Assembly: GCA_002345145.1 (NCBI GenBank)
Contig: DDVC01000130.1
Location: 1 to 21,427, forward strand
Source: Bacteroidetes bacterium UBA2322
Lineage (GTDB): Bacteria; Bacteroidota; Bacteroidia; Chitinophagales; UBA2359
Reading direction: 5' to 3'
Length of the DNA stretch: 21,427 bases
Shown here: piece by piece, positions 7,251 to 13,643 of the stretch
Layout of the letters: each line of letters starts with the position of its first letter
Position numbering within the stretch: position 1 is the stretch's first letter
The notes under the pieces: model-generated
Seen by the model: the letters and a program-made list of their open reading frames with translations, nothing else
Told to the model about the DNA's origin: nothing
Databases searched by the model: none
Position numbers and translations under genes: made by a program

Positions 7251-7412
7251 ATGCCATACTCAAAAGTATTTGTCAGGTTTTTGTTTCTTATGTTGTTAGC
7301 ATTTACCCTAACTGGGCAAAGCTCTTGTAAGGCTTCTAAAAAAGTGCGGTGCAAAGAGTGTCCGGTATTTTCGCAACATCAGCATACCGCGCCTGCCGTT
7401 TACCCATTTTAA
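7251..7412 (+). CDS. Small lipoprotein, 53 residues
   Basis: ATG 7251 gives a short product with a basic N-terminus (MPYSKVFVRF), a hydrophobic stretch (LFLMLLAFTL) and then TGQSSC. C26 is a plausible lipidation site, although Gln at -3 is not a classic lipobox. The mature part is only about 28 residues, with SKK, a KVRCKECPVF segment and His-rich residues. Many tiny Bacteroidota lipoproteins end in a similar Lys-rich stretch followed by a CP-x-F motif, so the C34/C37 pair and CPVF fit that style. The role of these proteins is not established to my knowledge. The same frame is open to 7200, but that would put the promoter inside the coding region and spoil the signal peptide. Confidence 0.65.
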   Translation: MPYSKVFVRFLFLMLLAFTLTGQSSCKASKKVRCKECPVFSQHQHTAPAVYPF

Positions 7413-7439
7413 AAAACGGTGGAGTGTTTGCAAACGGCA
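7394..7439. repeat. Inverted repeats just after the small lipoprotein gene
   Basis: TGCCGTTT at 7394-7401 pairs with AAACGGCA at 7432-7439, and also partly with AAACGG at 7414-7419, so alternative stems are possible. There is a perfect GTTTGCAAAC palindrome at about 7427-7436. It overlaps the end of the gene and might serve as a transcript end, but no T-run follows. Confidence 0.35.
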
Positions 7440-7492
7440 AAGCCCAAATCCATAAATCAGAATTGCCCGATAAAAGGCAATACCACACCGGC

Positions 7493-7610
7493 TGTGGAGG
7501 GTGTAACCTCGGTTTGATGTGAAATGGCACACAAAGGTATGAGCGCAAAACGGGCAGCAATTAGCACACGGATAACACTGATGAGGCTGATTTGTACAGA
7601 TTTTTGAAAA
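7493..7610 (+). repeat. Interspersed repeat family R1, copy 2 (longest plus-strand copy)
   Basis: Blocks in order: GTAACCTCGGTTTGATGT, AAATGGCACACAAAGGTATG, GGGCAGCAATTAGCACACGG, ATAACACTGATGAGGCTGAT, then TTGTACAGATTTTTG. It matches copy 1 over the first 80 bases or so and copy 3 over its full length. A short hairpin (CCACA/TGTGG at about 7483-7497) lies at its left edge. Confidence 0.8.
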
Positions 7611-7625
7611 ATAAAGGTGCAAGTA

Positions 7626-7702
7626 GTGAAAAGTGAATAGCTATGAGTGTTAGTACCCACTACCAATTAACCACTAACCACTAACCACTAACCACTAACT
7701 AA
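7626..7702. repeat. Heptamer array, 11 units
   Basis: Units in one phase: GTGAAAA, GTGAATA, GCTATGA, GTGTTAG, TACCCAC, TACCAAT, TAACCAC four times, TAACTAA. The first four units are G-rich on the plus strand and the rest are C-rich, so strand polarity flips in the middle. Confidence 0.8.
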
Positions 7703-7730
7703 CATCCGTTTAATATGCGTTATCGGTGTG

Positions 7731-7790
7731 CTTTTTTGCTGAAAACAGGGGTAATCACCTCAGTTTGTACATCAAACCGGGGCTGCACCC
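7731..7790 (-). repeat. Interspersed repeat family R2, copy 1
   Basis: Read on the minus strand it runs GGTGCAGCCCCGGTTTGATG, then a variable stretch, then ATTACCCCTGTTTTCAGC and an A-run. It matches the plus-strand copy at 12157-12217. The first block also resembles the start of family R1. Confidence 0.7.
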
Positions 7791-7907
7791 AAAGTGAAAA
7801 GTGGGTAATAAACACTAACTACTCGTAATTCGTAATTCATAACAGTGCAGACGCACGGCCGTGCGTTCTACTCATAACTTTTCACTTTTCGTTTTTCACT
7901 TTTTACT
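7791..7907. repeat. Nested inverted repeats: heptamers flanking a perfect GC-rich palindrome
   Basis: AAAGTGAAAAGT at 7791-7802 is perfectly complementary to ACTTTTCACTTT at 7877-7888. Inside lies ACGCACGG/CCGTGCGT at 7851-7866, a perfect 16-base palindrome. Heptamers are readable on both sides: GTGAAAA, GTGGGTA, ATAAACA, CTAACTA, CTCGTAA, TTCGTAA, TTCATAA on the left, and TTCTACT, CATAACT, TTTCACT, TTTCGTT, TTTCACT, TTTTACT on the right. The right arm ends exactly at the stop codon of the dgkA-like gene and may serve as its terminator. Confidence 0.7.
7845..7871. repeat. GC-rich palindrome (ACGCACGG/CCGTGCGT)
   Basis: The core 7851-7866 is perfectly palindromic and is flanked by GCAG on the left and TCTAC on the right, a decayed version of longer GTAGA/TCTAC arms. 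A degenerate copy lies at 2408-2435. From memory, near-identical palindromes with GTAGAGACGC arms are dispersed in several bacterial phyla, including Cyanobacteria. Confidence 0.7.
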
Positions 7908-8299
7908 TACCATTTGGCAAGGACAATTAGTTTGGGTAAAAAAATAATAAACCCTATGCTGGCAGCCGTTACGGCAGCTACCAGCACAGCGCCGGCGGCT
8001 ATATCTTTAACCTTGCCGGCAAGGGGGTGGTACTGTGGGCTTGCCAAATCGGTTAGTTTTTCAAGGGCGGAGTTAAATATTTCGGCAGTTATAACCAAAC
8101 CTATGGCAAACACCACTAAACACCACTCAGCTCCCGATAATTTTACCACACTACCCGCCACTATTACAGCCACGGCAACGGCTATATGTATTTGCAGGTG
8201 GCGCTCATGCCGCACTGCCCATAAACCGGCTAAGGCATAACCAAAACTTTTTACCTCGTTGTGCCAAACGGAGTTTGTTTTTTCTGGCAACTGGTTCAT
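7907..8299 (-). CDS. dgkA: Diacylglycerol/undecaprenol kinase family protein (DgkA)
   Basis: This 130-residue integral membrane protein has three hydrophobic segments (about 36-54, 58-75 and 100-122) and the DgkA signature EIFNSALEKLTDL at residues 73-85. E80 is the likely catalytic base. HERHLQIH lies near 31-38 and KDIAAGAVLVAA near 98-109. Members phosphorylate diacylglycerol or undecaprenol with ATP at the inner face of the cytoplasmic membrane, feeding phospholipid turnover or the cell-wall lipid carrier. In organisms of this type the undecaprenol kinase role is at least as likely, and sequence reading alone does not separate the two. It lies 20 bases after the winged-helix regulator on the same strand. 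ATG at 8299 is the only sensible start. Confidence 0.92.
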   Translation of the reverse strand: MNQLPEKTNSVWHNEVKSFGYALAGLWAVRHERHLQIHIAVAVAVIVAGSVVKLSGAEWCLVVFAIGLVITAEIFNSALEKLTDLASPQYHPLAGKVKDIAAGAVLVAAVTAASIGFIIFLPKLIVLAKW

Positions 8300-8319
8300 G
8301 TTGGGGTGTTATATGGCGG

Positions 8320-8616
8320 TTAAATTTTGAGCAGTTTTCTTAGGGCGTTTACATATTTGTGGTAGGCTTGTTTACCTTCATCGGTAATGCGGTAAGAGGT
8401 ATTGGGGCGTTTTTCAACAAAGCGCTTGCGCACCTCAATAAACTTTTTTTCTTCTAACGTGCCGGTGTGGCTGGCAAGGTTGCCATCGGTTATGCCTAAT
8501 TGTTGTTTAAACGTGTTAAAATCAACCCAGTCATTGGTAGTGAGCAGTATAGCCATAATAGCTATACGCACTCTGCTGTCAAATGCCTTGTCCATTTGGT
8601 TTAATATGTCTTGCAT
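8320..8616 (-). CDS. Winged-helix transcriptional regulator (HTH_34 type)
   Basis: The 98-residue product fits the small winged-helix regulators of the PF13601 type throughout. MDKAFDSRVRIAIMAILL forms the first helix. WVDFNTFKQQLGITDGNLASH carries the helix-turn-helix at about residues 31-51. LEEKKFIEVRKRFVEKRPNTSYRIT forms the wing at about 54-78, and a terminal helix ends in LRKLLKI. These proteins bind DNA as dimers and often control a membrane protein gene next to them; the DgkA-like gene 20 bases downstream is the obvious co-transcribed partner. No effector-binding domain is present. It lies 57 bases after the end of the secreted protein gene and could be read from that promoter, since no TAnnTTTG element is seen in the gap. 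Confidence 0.88.
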   Translation of the reverse strand: MQDILNQMDKAFDSRVRIAIMAILLTTNDWVDFNTFKQQLGITDGNLASHTGTLEEKKFIEVRKRFVEKRPNTSYRITDEGKQAYHKYVNALRKLLKI

Positions 8617-8673
8617 GGCAGGTTTTTTTAATTGTAAATAACGAGTTGCGGTTAAAATTTTTCGGAGAGGCGT

Positions 8674-10143
8674 TTATTTGGTTTCTAAAACCGGCAGGGC
8701 GGTTTGTGGCATAGTGGCGGGTTTAGGGGCATGAAATATACCTTTGGTTTCGGGCAATCCATATAAGTTTGGCATAAAATAAAGCCCTTTTTCGTGTGGC
8801 AGTTTGTCGGTTTCGGCTTGTTTGTTGTGCGGGTATTGTTGCAGGTAGCGGTCGTTTCGTTCTGCATAAATAGTCCACGATACTTCCATATCGGGCAAAC
8901 CGCCGGCAATGATAAAGCGGTTGTTTTGCACTTTTTGTTTTACATACATTGGGGCAAAACCGCCTATGGGTGTAAGGTGGTAACTTATATTGGTGTTGAT
9001 GGCTTCAAAATAATCGGGCAGAGCTATGGTGGCTTCGCCATTGGCATCTAAAACGGCATTACCCCTGTAAACATTCAGCACTTCGTTACTTTCAAGGGTA
9101 AAATGTTTAAGTGTTCGGTTTTCGGGGTCTAAGGGGTGGTCTATCACAAAACTTTTAGTGCCGGTAGCGCCAAAATTGCCTGCCGACCGCACCCCAAAAG
9201 CGCCGGGTACAGCTCCCAAATAACGGTCTTGCCCCACTACGCCCCAGAACCCTTTACCGGCTACACCTATGGCATTTCCCAGCGGCGGAATAGCGTCATA
9301 GTTTTCGCCATATACGCCATAGCCTTGGCTGTAATTGGTTTCGCCTACTGTGCCGTTAAAACCCCTGCCCAGCAAACCATGTCCGCCGGTAGTGCGCAGG
9401 TTGTTGCCATAAATAGCGCTTTCGGCAGTGGCGGTGGGTTCTAACTGCCCCGATACGGCGTAAGCTGCTGCGGTACTATTGCCCAAAATGGCAGAGGTAT
9501 TAACCACGGCGCTGTTGGTATTAGCTTGCAGGGCAGAAAAAGTATTGCCCGCATGGGTACTTGCGGCGGCTATGGCTACGCCGTTTCCGCTGTGGGTGGC
9601 GGCAAAATTGGCGGCATTGGGGTTGGCAGAGGTTACCTCTACTGCGCCGGCATTGGTGTTTATGGTGCGTCCGGCGCCACTTCCGCCGGCGTTGTAGGCT
9701 TGCTCTAAGGTGGGGGCGGTGGTTACGGTTTGGGCGGCAAGGGCATACGGCACACTTACCAACTGGGTAGTACCCATGAGTAAAAACGAATACCCTCCTA
9801 CCGCGCCATTGGGGTCTAAGGCAGTTTCAATAAATTTAGCTCCCGATGCCCAGTTGATAGAGCTGAATGAGCCACTCAGTACAATGCCGCTGCCCACTTG
9901 CAGGGTAAACAGCCCAAACTGATTAGTAGCCACATCGTGCCGTTCGCTATACAGCGTTGTTCCGCCCGATGCTAAGGTATTTATACTAATGCGTACAGCT
10001 ATGGCAGTATTTATTAGTGGGCTGCCATCTGTGTTTCGGGCAACTGCCTGATAGTTGAAACTTTGCGGAATTTGTGCCAATGTGGCTGCATGGGTAGAGA
10101 GCAAACAAGCTATTATGCCGATGAAAATGTGCAGATAGTTCAT
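8674..10143 (-). CDS. Secreted modular protein with repetitive Gly/Ala-rich middle
   Basis: ATG at 10143 gives 489 residues that open with a clear Sec signal peptide (MNYLHIFIGIIACLLSTHA, likely cleaved near AATLA-QIPQ). The mature N-terminus PQSFNYQAVARNTDGSPL with VAVRISI is a module common at the start of secreted Bacteroidota proteins, and it ends near VSVPYALAAQ. The middle (about 145-330) is rich in Gly, Ala, Asn and Thr with short GVxG-type motifs (for example GLLGRGFNGTVGE, GVYGENY, GVAGKGFWGVVGQ) and probably folds as a beta-solenoid or fibre. The C-terminus has SFVIDHPLDPENRTLKH, then LNVYRGNAVLDANGEA and SWTIYAERND, a module seen in other large secreted proteins of unknown role. 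No type IX sorting tail is present. The frame is open to a TTG at 10179, but that overlaps the promoter. Confidence 0.85.
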   Translation of the reverse strand: MNYLHIFIGIIACLLSTHAATLAQIPQSFNYQAVARNTDGSPLINTAIAVRISINTLASGGTTLYSERHDVATNQFGLFTLQVGSGIVLSGSFSSINWASGAKFIETALDPNGAVGGYSFLLMGTTQLVSVPYALAAQTVTTAPTLEQAYNAGGSGAGRTINTNAGAVEVTSANPNAANFAATHSGNGVAIAAASTHAGNTFSALQANTNSAVVNTSAILGNSTAAAYAVSGQLEPTATAESAIYGNNLRTTGGHGLLGRGFNGTVGETNYSQGYGVYGENYDAIPPLGNAIGVAGKGFWGVVGQDRYLGAVPGAFGVRSAGNFGATGTKSFVIDHPLDPENRTLKHFTLESNEVLNVYRGNAVLDANGEATIALPDYFEAINTNISYHLTPIGGFAPMYVKQKVQNNRFIIAGGLPDMEVSWTIYAERNDRYLQQYPHNKQAETDKLPHEKGLYFMPNLYGLPETKGIFHAPKPATMPQTALPVLETK

Positions 10144-10160
10144 AAATAAGGTTTTTATGG

Positions 10161-10168
10161 CAAAGTTA
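10161..10168 (-). promoter_or_regulatory. -7 promoter element for the secreted protein gene
   Basis: The minus strand reads TAACTTTG followed by CCAT, the same context as the element upstream of the MoxR gene. The proposed start site would lie about 10 to 13 bases before the ATG at 10143, giving a short leader. Confidence 0.6.
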
Positions 10169-10270
10169 ATTAAAAACAAAAGTTTGGGCAGGGTTTACCA
10201 CTTTTTTAAGTTCCAAACTGCCGTTTTATGCGCAAAATAAGTTTATTTTGTCCGAAAAAAATCAAACTAC

Positions 10271-11158
10271 ATGCTTCCGCCCGATGTGCAACAAAATGCC
10301 CAAAACTGCCTGACCGATTATTTTGGAAAAACGGTTCATATTCACTCATATACTTATGTGGGTGGTGGCAGTATAAACCAAGCAGCCTGCCTGTTTACCA
10401 ATACAGGCAAGGTTTTTATTAAATGGAACAGCGCCCAAAGCTACCCCGCCATGTTTGAAACGGAGGTAAAGGGGTTAAACCTGCTTGGTTCTGCCGGCTG
10501 TATTGCCGTGCCAAAGGTATATGCCCAATATACAGGGCAGCGCCACAGCTTTTTGCTGATGGAGTTTGTAGAAACAGCCCTGCCCAATGCCCAATTTTGG
10601 CAAACTTTTGGGCGGCAGTTGGCAGTTATGCACAGGGTAACCCATTCTTTTTATGGGTTAGACCACCAAAATTACATGGGCTCGCTGCCACAGTATAATA
10701 ACCAAACCCAAACCCATTTTGCCCATTTTTTTCATACCCAACGCCTGCTGCCACAGGTAACTATGGCGGTAAATAAGGGTTTGCTACAAACGCATCATGT
10801 TGCCCTTTTTGAGAAACTATACCACTTGCTCCCCAATTTATTGCCCTCCGAGCCGCCCGCCTTGGTACACGGCGATTTGTGGAGTGGTAATTTCTTAACA
10901 TCCGCCCTTGAAACGCCGGTACTAATTGACCCTGCCGCCCATTTTGGGCATCGGGAAGCCGATTTAGCCATGACCCACTTGTTTGGCGGATTTAACCCTT
11001 TGTTTTATCAATCGTATCACCAACATTATCCGCTCCAACCCCATTTTAACCAACGTATTGCCCTTTACAACCTTTACCCGCTGTTAGTACATGTAAACCT
11101 GTTTGGCACAAGTTACCTGCCGCCCATTGAAGCAACGCTCAAAAAAATGGCGTTGTAA
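10271..11158 (+). CDS. Fructosamine kinase family protein
   Basis: This 295-residue protein matches the fructosamine-3-kinase/ketosamine kinase family along its length. The glycine-rich N-lobe loop VGGGSINQA is at about 30-38, and the likely ATP lysine is in FIKWN (K51). The family stretch YGLDHQNYMGSLPQ is at about 128-141, followed by FFHTQRLLPQ. The catalytic segment LVHGDLWSGN has D202 and N207, and the metal-binding LIDPA has D220. GHREADLAMTHLFGGF is at about 226-241 and YNLYPLLVHVNLFG ends the domain. Family members phosphorylate sugar groups on amines, which triggers deglycation; bacterial members may act on ribulosamines or free ketosamines. It is divergent from the secreted protein gene, with 127 bases between starts. 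No partner gene for a deglycation pathway is visible. Confidence 0.92.
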   Translation: MLPPDVQQNAQNCLTDYFGKTVHIHSYTYVGGGSINQAACLFTNTGKVFIKWNSAQSYPAMFETEVKGLNLLGSAGCIAVPKVYAQYTGQRHSFLLMEFVETALPNAQFWQTFGRQLAVMHRVTHSFYGLDHQNYMGSLPQYNNQTQTHFAHFFHTQRLLPQVTMAVNKGLLQTHHVALFEKLYHLLPNLLPSEPPALVHGDLWSGNFLTSALETPVLIDPAAHFGHREADLAMTHLFGGFNPLFYQSYHQHYPLQPHFNQRIALYNLYPLLVHVNLFGTSYLPPIEATLKKMAL

Positions 11159-11222
11159 TACACGCAACCGCACCCGCTAAATTAACACTCATATGGGGTT
11201 ACAATTTTTCGGGTTATTGGTT

Positions 11223-11230
11223 TACCTTTG
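11223..11230 (+). promoter_or_regulatory. -7 promoter element TACCTTTG
   Basis: Exact TAnnTTTG match in the 149-base gap after the fructosamine kinase gene. It would give a leader of about 70 bases to ATG 11308. Confidence 0.5.
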
Positions 11231-11307
11231 TAGGCTACTCAAACATTTGGCAGTAGTTTACTTGTTCTGTTTTTGCACTTTTTACCCCTCGTTTACTGCA
11301 ATACACC

Positions 11308-12156
11308 ATGCTTGTTCATACCATAAATACCGGCTTTTTTAAACTTGATGGCGGAGCTATGTTTGGCGTTGTGCCAAAAACCATTTGGCAACACCTAAAC
11401 CCGCCCGATGCCGATAACCTTTGCACCTGGGCTATGCGATGCCTGCTCATAGAAACCGATGGCAAACGCATTTTAATAGATACCGGATTGGGCAACAAAC
11501 AAACCGATAAGTTTTTTAGCTACTATCAGCCCCACGGAACCGATACTTTAACCGATTCGCTCCGGCAATTGGGCTTAACCCCCAACGATATTACCGATGT
11601 TTTGCTAACCCACCTGCACTTTGACCATGTGGGCGGAGCAGTAACTAAAAATGCCGCCGGCGAGTTAGTGCCCGCTTTTCCTAATGCCACCTATTGGAGC
11701 AATCAACCCCACTGGCAATGGGCTACTTACCCAAACGAGCGCGAAAAAGCCTCGTTTTTGAAAGAAAATTTTGTGCCGCTGCTGGAGCAAAACCGCATAC
11801 AATGGCTTACCGATGGCGCTTACCTGTGCCCGGGAGTATATGTGCGTTTTGTTTATGGACATACCGAAGCCATGATGATTCCGCATATTGAGCTGCCCAA
11901 TGGTAAAACCTTGGTTTATATGGCCGACCTTATTGCCTCCTCAGCACATGTGCGGATTCCTTATGTTATGGCTTATGATGTTCGCCCACTCCAAACCCTT
12001 GTCGAAAAAAAAGACTTTCTCTATAAAGCGGCTACACATAACCATTTCCTGTTTTTTGAACACGACCCCCGCCATGCCTGCGCCACCGTGCGCCTTACCG
12101 ACCGTGGCAATGTAGAAGTGGCTGAACTGCTAACCCTGCAAGATGCAGGAGCATAG
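11308..12156 (+). CDS. MBL-fold metallo-hydrolase (lactonase-like)
   Basis: The 282-residue product is a metallo-beta-lactamase-fold hydrolase. The zinc motif THLHFDHVGG provides H102, H104, D106 and H107. Further ligands are probably H185 (YGHTEAMM), D207 (YMADLI) and H252 (FFEHDP). The N-terminal pattern DGGAMFGVVPKTIW and the LIDTGLGNK segment at about 57-64 resemble the AHL-lactonase/YtnP-type branch, but branch assignment does not fix the substrate. There is no signal peptide, so it is cytoplasmic. It has its own promoter-like element and is followed by a repeat-filled gap, so it is probably transcribed alone. The ATG at 11308 fits the family start well. Confidence 0.9.
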   Translation: MLVHTINTGFFKLDGGAMFGVVPKTIWQHLNPPDADNLCTWAMRCLLIETDGKRILIDTGLGNKQTDKFFSYYQPHGTDTLTDSLRQLGLTPNDITDVLLTHLHFDHVGGAVTKNAAGELVPAFPNATYWSNQPHWQWATYPNEREKASFLKENFVPLLEQNRIQWLTDGAYLCPGVYVRFVYGHTEAMMIPHIELPNGKTLVYMADLIASSAHVRIPYVMAYDVRPLQTLVEKKDFLYKAATHNHFLFFEHDPRHACATVRLTDRGNVEVAELLTLQDAGA

Positions 12157-12217
12157 GGTGCAGCCGCGGTTTAATGTGTAAAAGGAGATAATCACCCCTG
12201 TTTTCAGCAAAAAAAGA
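12157..12217 (+). repeat. Interspersed repeat family R2, copy 2
   Basis: Begins at the stop codon of the MBL-fold gene with GGTGCAGCCGCGGTTTAATG, then a variable stretch, then ATCACCCCTGTTTTCAGC and an A-run. It is the plus-strand counterpart of the copy at 7731-7790. Confidence 0.7.
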
Positions 12218-12312
12218 TTGGTAGTGAGTAGTCGGCACTACGAAATAACAAATAATTTGCGCCTTTGCGAGAAACATAATCGGACTGGTAATTCGTAATC
12301 ATTTCCATTGAG
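12218..12312. repeat. Degenerate repeat-derived spacer
   Basis: Contains loose seven-base words (AGTGAGT, TGGTAAT, TCGTAAT) and the phrase GCGCCTTTGCGAGAAA. I recall similar phrases as common intergenic sequence in environmental Bacteroidota, but this is from memory only. No gene is visible. Confidence 0.3.
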
Positions 12313-12321
12313 CCCTTATTT

Positions 12322-12440
12322 CCAAAAATCTGTGCAAATCAGCCTCATCAGTGTTATCCGCGTGCCAATTGCTGCCGGTTTTTAGCCCATAAAGGCAGCA
12401 CGGACTTTGTGTGCCATTTTACATCAAACCGGGGTTACAT
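12322..12440 (-). repeat. Interspersed repeat family R1, copy 3 (inverted)
   Basis: The reverse complement carries GTAACCCCGGTTTGATGT, AAATGGCACACAAAG, GGCAGCAATTGGCACGCGG, ATAACACTGATGAGGCTGAT and CACAGATTTTTG in the same order as the copy at 7493-7610. It has about 15 to 20 extra bases in the middle. It lies 30 bases before the gene at 12472. Confidence 0.8.
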
Positions 12441-12471
12441 TCGGATAAACCTGCAAACCCTATTTTTCTCC

Positions 12472-13554
12472 ATGCTTCCAACACCCTACCCGCCAATGAC
12501 CGACCATATAACGCCCTTACATGACGGCGAAGATAATAATGTGCTGAATAAAAAACCGGCATACCCGGTAAACCCCAATTTGCGCCACTACCTGCATAAA
12601 AACCGCCGCAAAACCGATATGCCTTGTTTATACAAAGACCTGAGGCATTTTGCTTTTTCAGTGCCTTTTATTGACAAAGACGGTAACGACACGCTCTGGG
12701 AAACCGTTTTTTATGCCGAATCTGACAGAACCGAAATTCATGCGGCGCTTACTAAAATTTACGCCATTTTAAAAGCCGCCGGCGATGTATCTGTTATGCA
12801 GCATCTGTCTGTTGACCGCATTGATTACTGCACCTTTGGCAACTCTAATCCATTTAGAATTAAAATCATAAACAACTACAACGATAACTACGACTACTAC
12901 TACATTAAAACTGCCGATGCCTCGCGCATTTACGGGCTTGAACTGGAAGACCTGCTCTCGCCCAACCGCATTAACTACCTTGTGTGCAAGGATACCCTTG
13001 TAGAAGAACACATAGCAGGCATACCCGGCGATGTGTTTATACAACGCAACCTTGCTGACCCGCATTTTAATGAAACCCGATTGGCTAAAGAGTTTATCAA
13101 ATTTAACGAGCGATGTTTTGTAAAACTGCTGGGCGATATGCGCGCCTACAACTTTGTTATAGATATTACCCCCGATTTTGATGACACCCAATACCGCATT
13201 AGAGCCATTGATTTTGACCAACAATGTTATGAGGGCAATAAAAATATGTACCTGCCCCACTTTTTTAAAGAAAACCGACCCTATGTGCAACTCTGCATGA
13301 AACGCATAAATGCCCAAACCACTCGCCAGTATCAGCACGAAGAGCGCACCCTCATTGCCAGCCGGTATGTTACCTCTAAAGACAGAATAGAAGAGCTTTT
13401 TTTAATTATGGAACACGATACCATTTCTATGCCCGATAAAACGCACCAACTTAAACACCAACTTGCCGAGCATTACCATAACCAGCGCTTTTTGCGCTGC
13501 CACACCATGGGGCAAATTGTAAAAACCAGTTTGCAAATACTGCTGCACCGGTAA
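12472..13554 (+). CDS. Uncharacterised protein with kinase-like motif order
   Basis: ATG 12472 gives 360 residues (ATG 12496 is an alternative). I do not recognise a named family, but motifs fall in the order of a protein-kinase-like fold. YYYIKTADASRIYGLELED has a candidate beta-3 lysine K146 and helix-C glutamates E157/E159. LVEEHIAGIPGD (about 176-187) could be the hinge. LLGDMRAYNFVID has D222 and N227, like a catalytic loop D-x4-N. RAIDFDQQCYEG has D247/D249 as a DFG-like metal site. After that come YLPHFFKENRP and a helical tail. No signal peptide or membrane segment is seen. The frame stays open upstream to a GTG at 12409, but that part lies inside repeat R1 and is not believable as protein. 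It is flanked by repeats on both sides and appears monocistronic. Being a gene is well supported; the kinase fold is inference. Confidence 0.78.
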   Translation: MLPTPYPPMTDHITPLHDGEDNNVLNKKPAYPVNPNLRHYLHKNRRKTDMPCLYKDLRHFAFSVPFIDKDGNDTLWETVFYAESDRTEIHAALTKIYAILKAAGDVSVMQHLSVDRIDYCTFGNSNPFRIKIINNYNDNYDYYYIKTADASRIYGLELEDLLSPNRINYLVCKDTLVEEHIAGIPGDVFIQRNLADPHFNETRLAKEFIKFNERCFVKLLGDMRAYNFVIDITPDFDDTQYRIRAIDFDQQCYEGNKNMYLPHFFKENRPYVQLCMKRINAQTTRQYQHEERTLIASRYVTSKDRIEELFLIMEHDTISMPDKTHQLKHQLAEHYHNQRFLRCHTMGQIVKTSLQILLHR

Positions 13555-13585
13555 AATGATGGGCAATTTAACTTTTTCAAATTTT

Positions 13586-13610
13586 AGGCTTCTGAGCCTT
13601 TCATTTTTTT
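13586..13610 (+). terminator. Possible intrinsic terminator
   Basis: AGGCT-TCTG-AGCCT (13586-13599) forms a five-base-pair stem with a four-base loop, followed by TTCATTTTTTT. It lies 32 bases after the stop of the kinase-like gene. The stem is short, so the call is tentative. Confidence 0.4.
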
Positions 13611-13643
13611 GTGTATTAACAAAACATCTTAAAATTGCCCGCA

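Noticed and set aside
11308..12156. Quorum-quenching AHL lactonase as a firm call
   Set aside because: The zinc ligands are shared by the wider MBL-fold superfamily; sequence alone does not show the substrate.
12769..13338. 189-codon minus-strand open frame
   Set aside because: Antisense to the kinase-like gene and low in sequence complexity (Val runs), as expected for a shadow.
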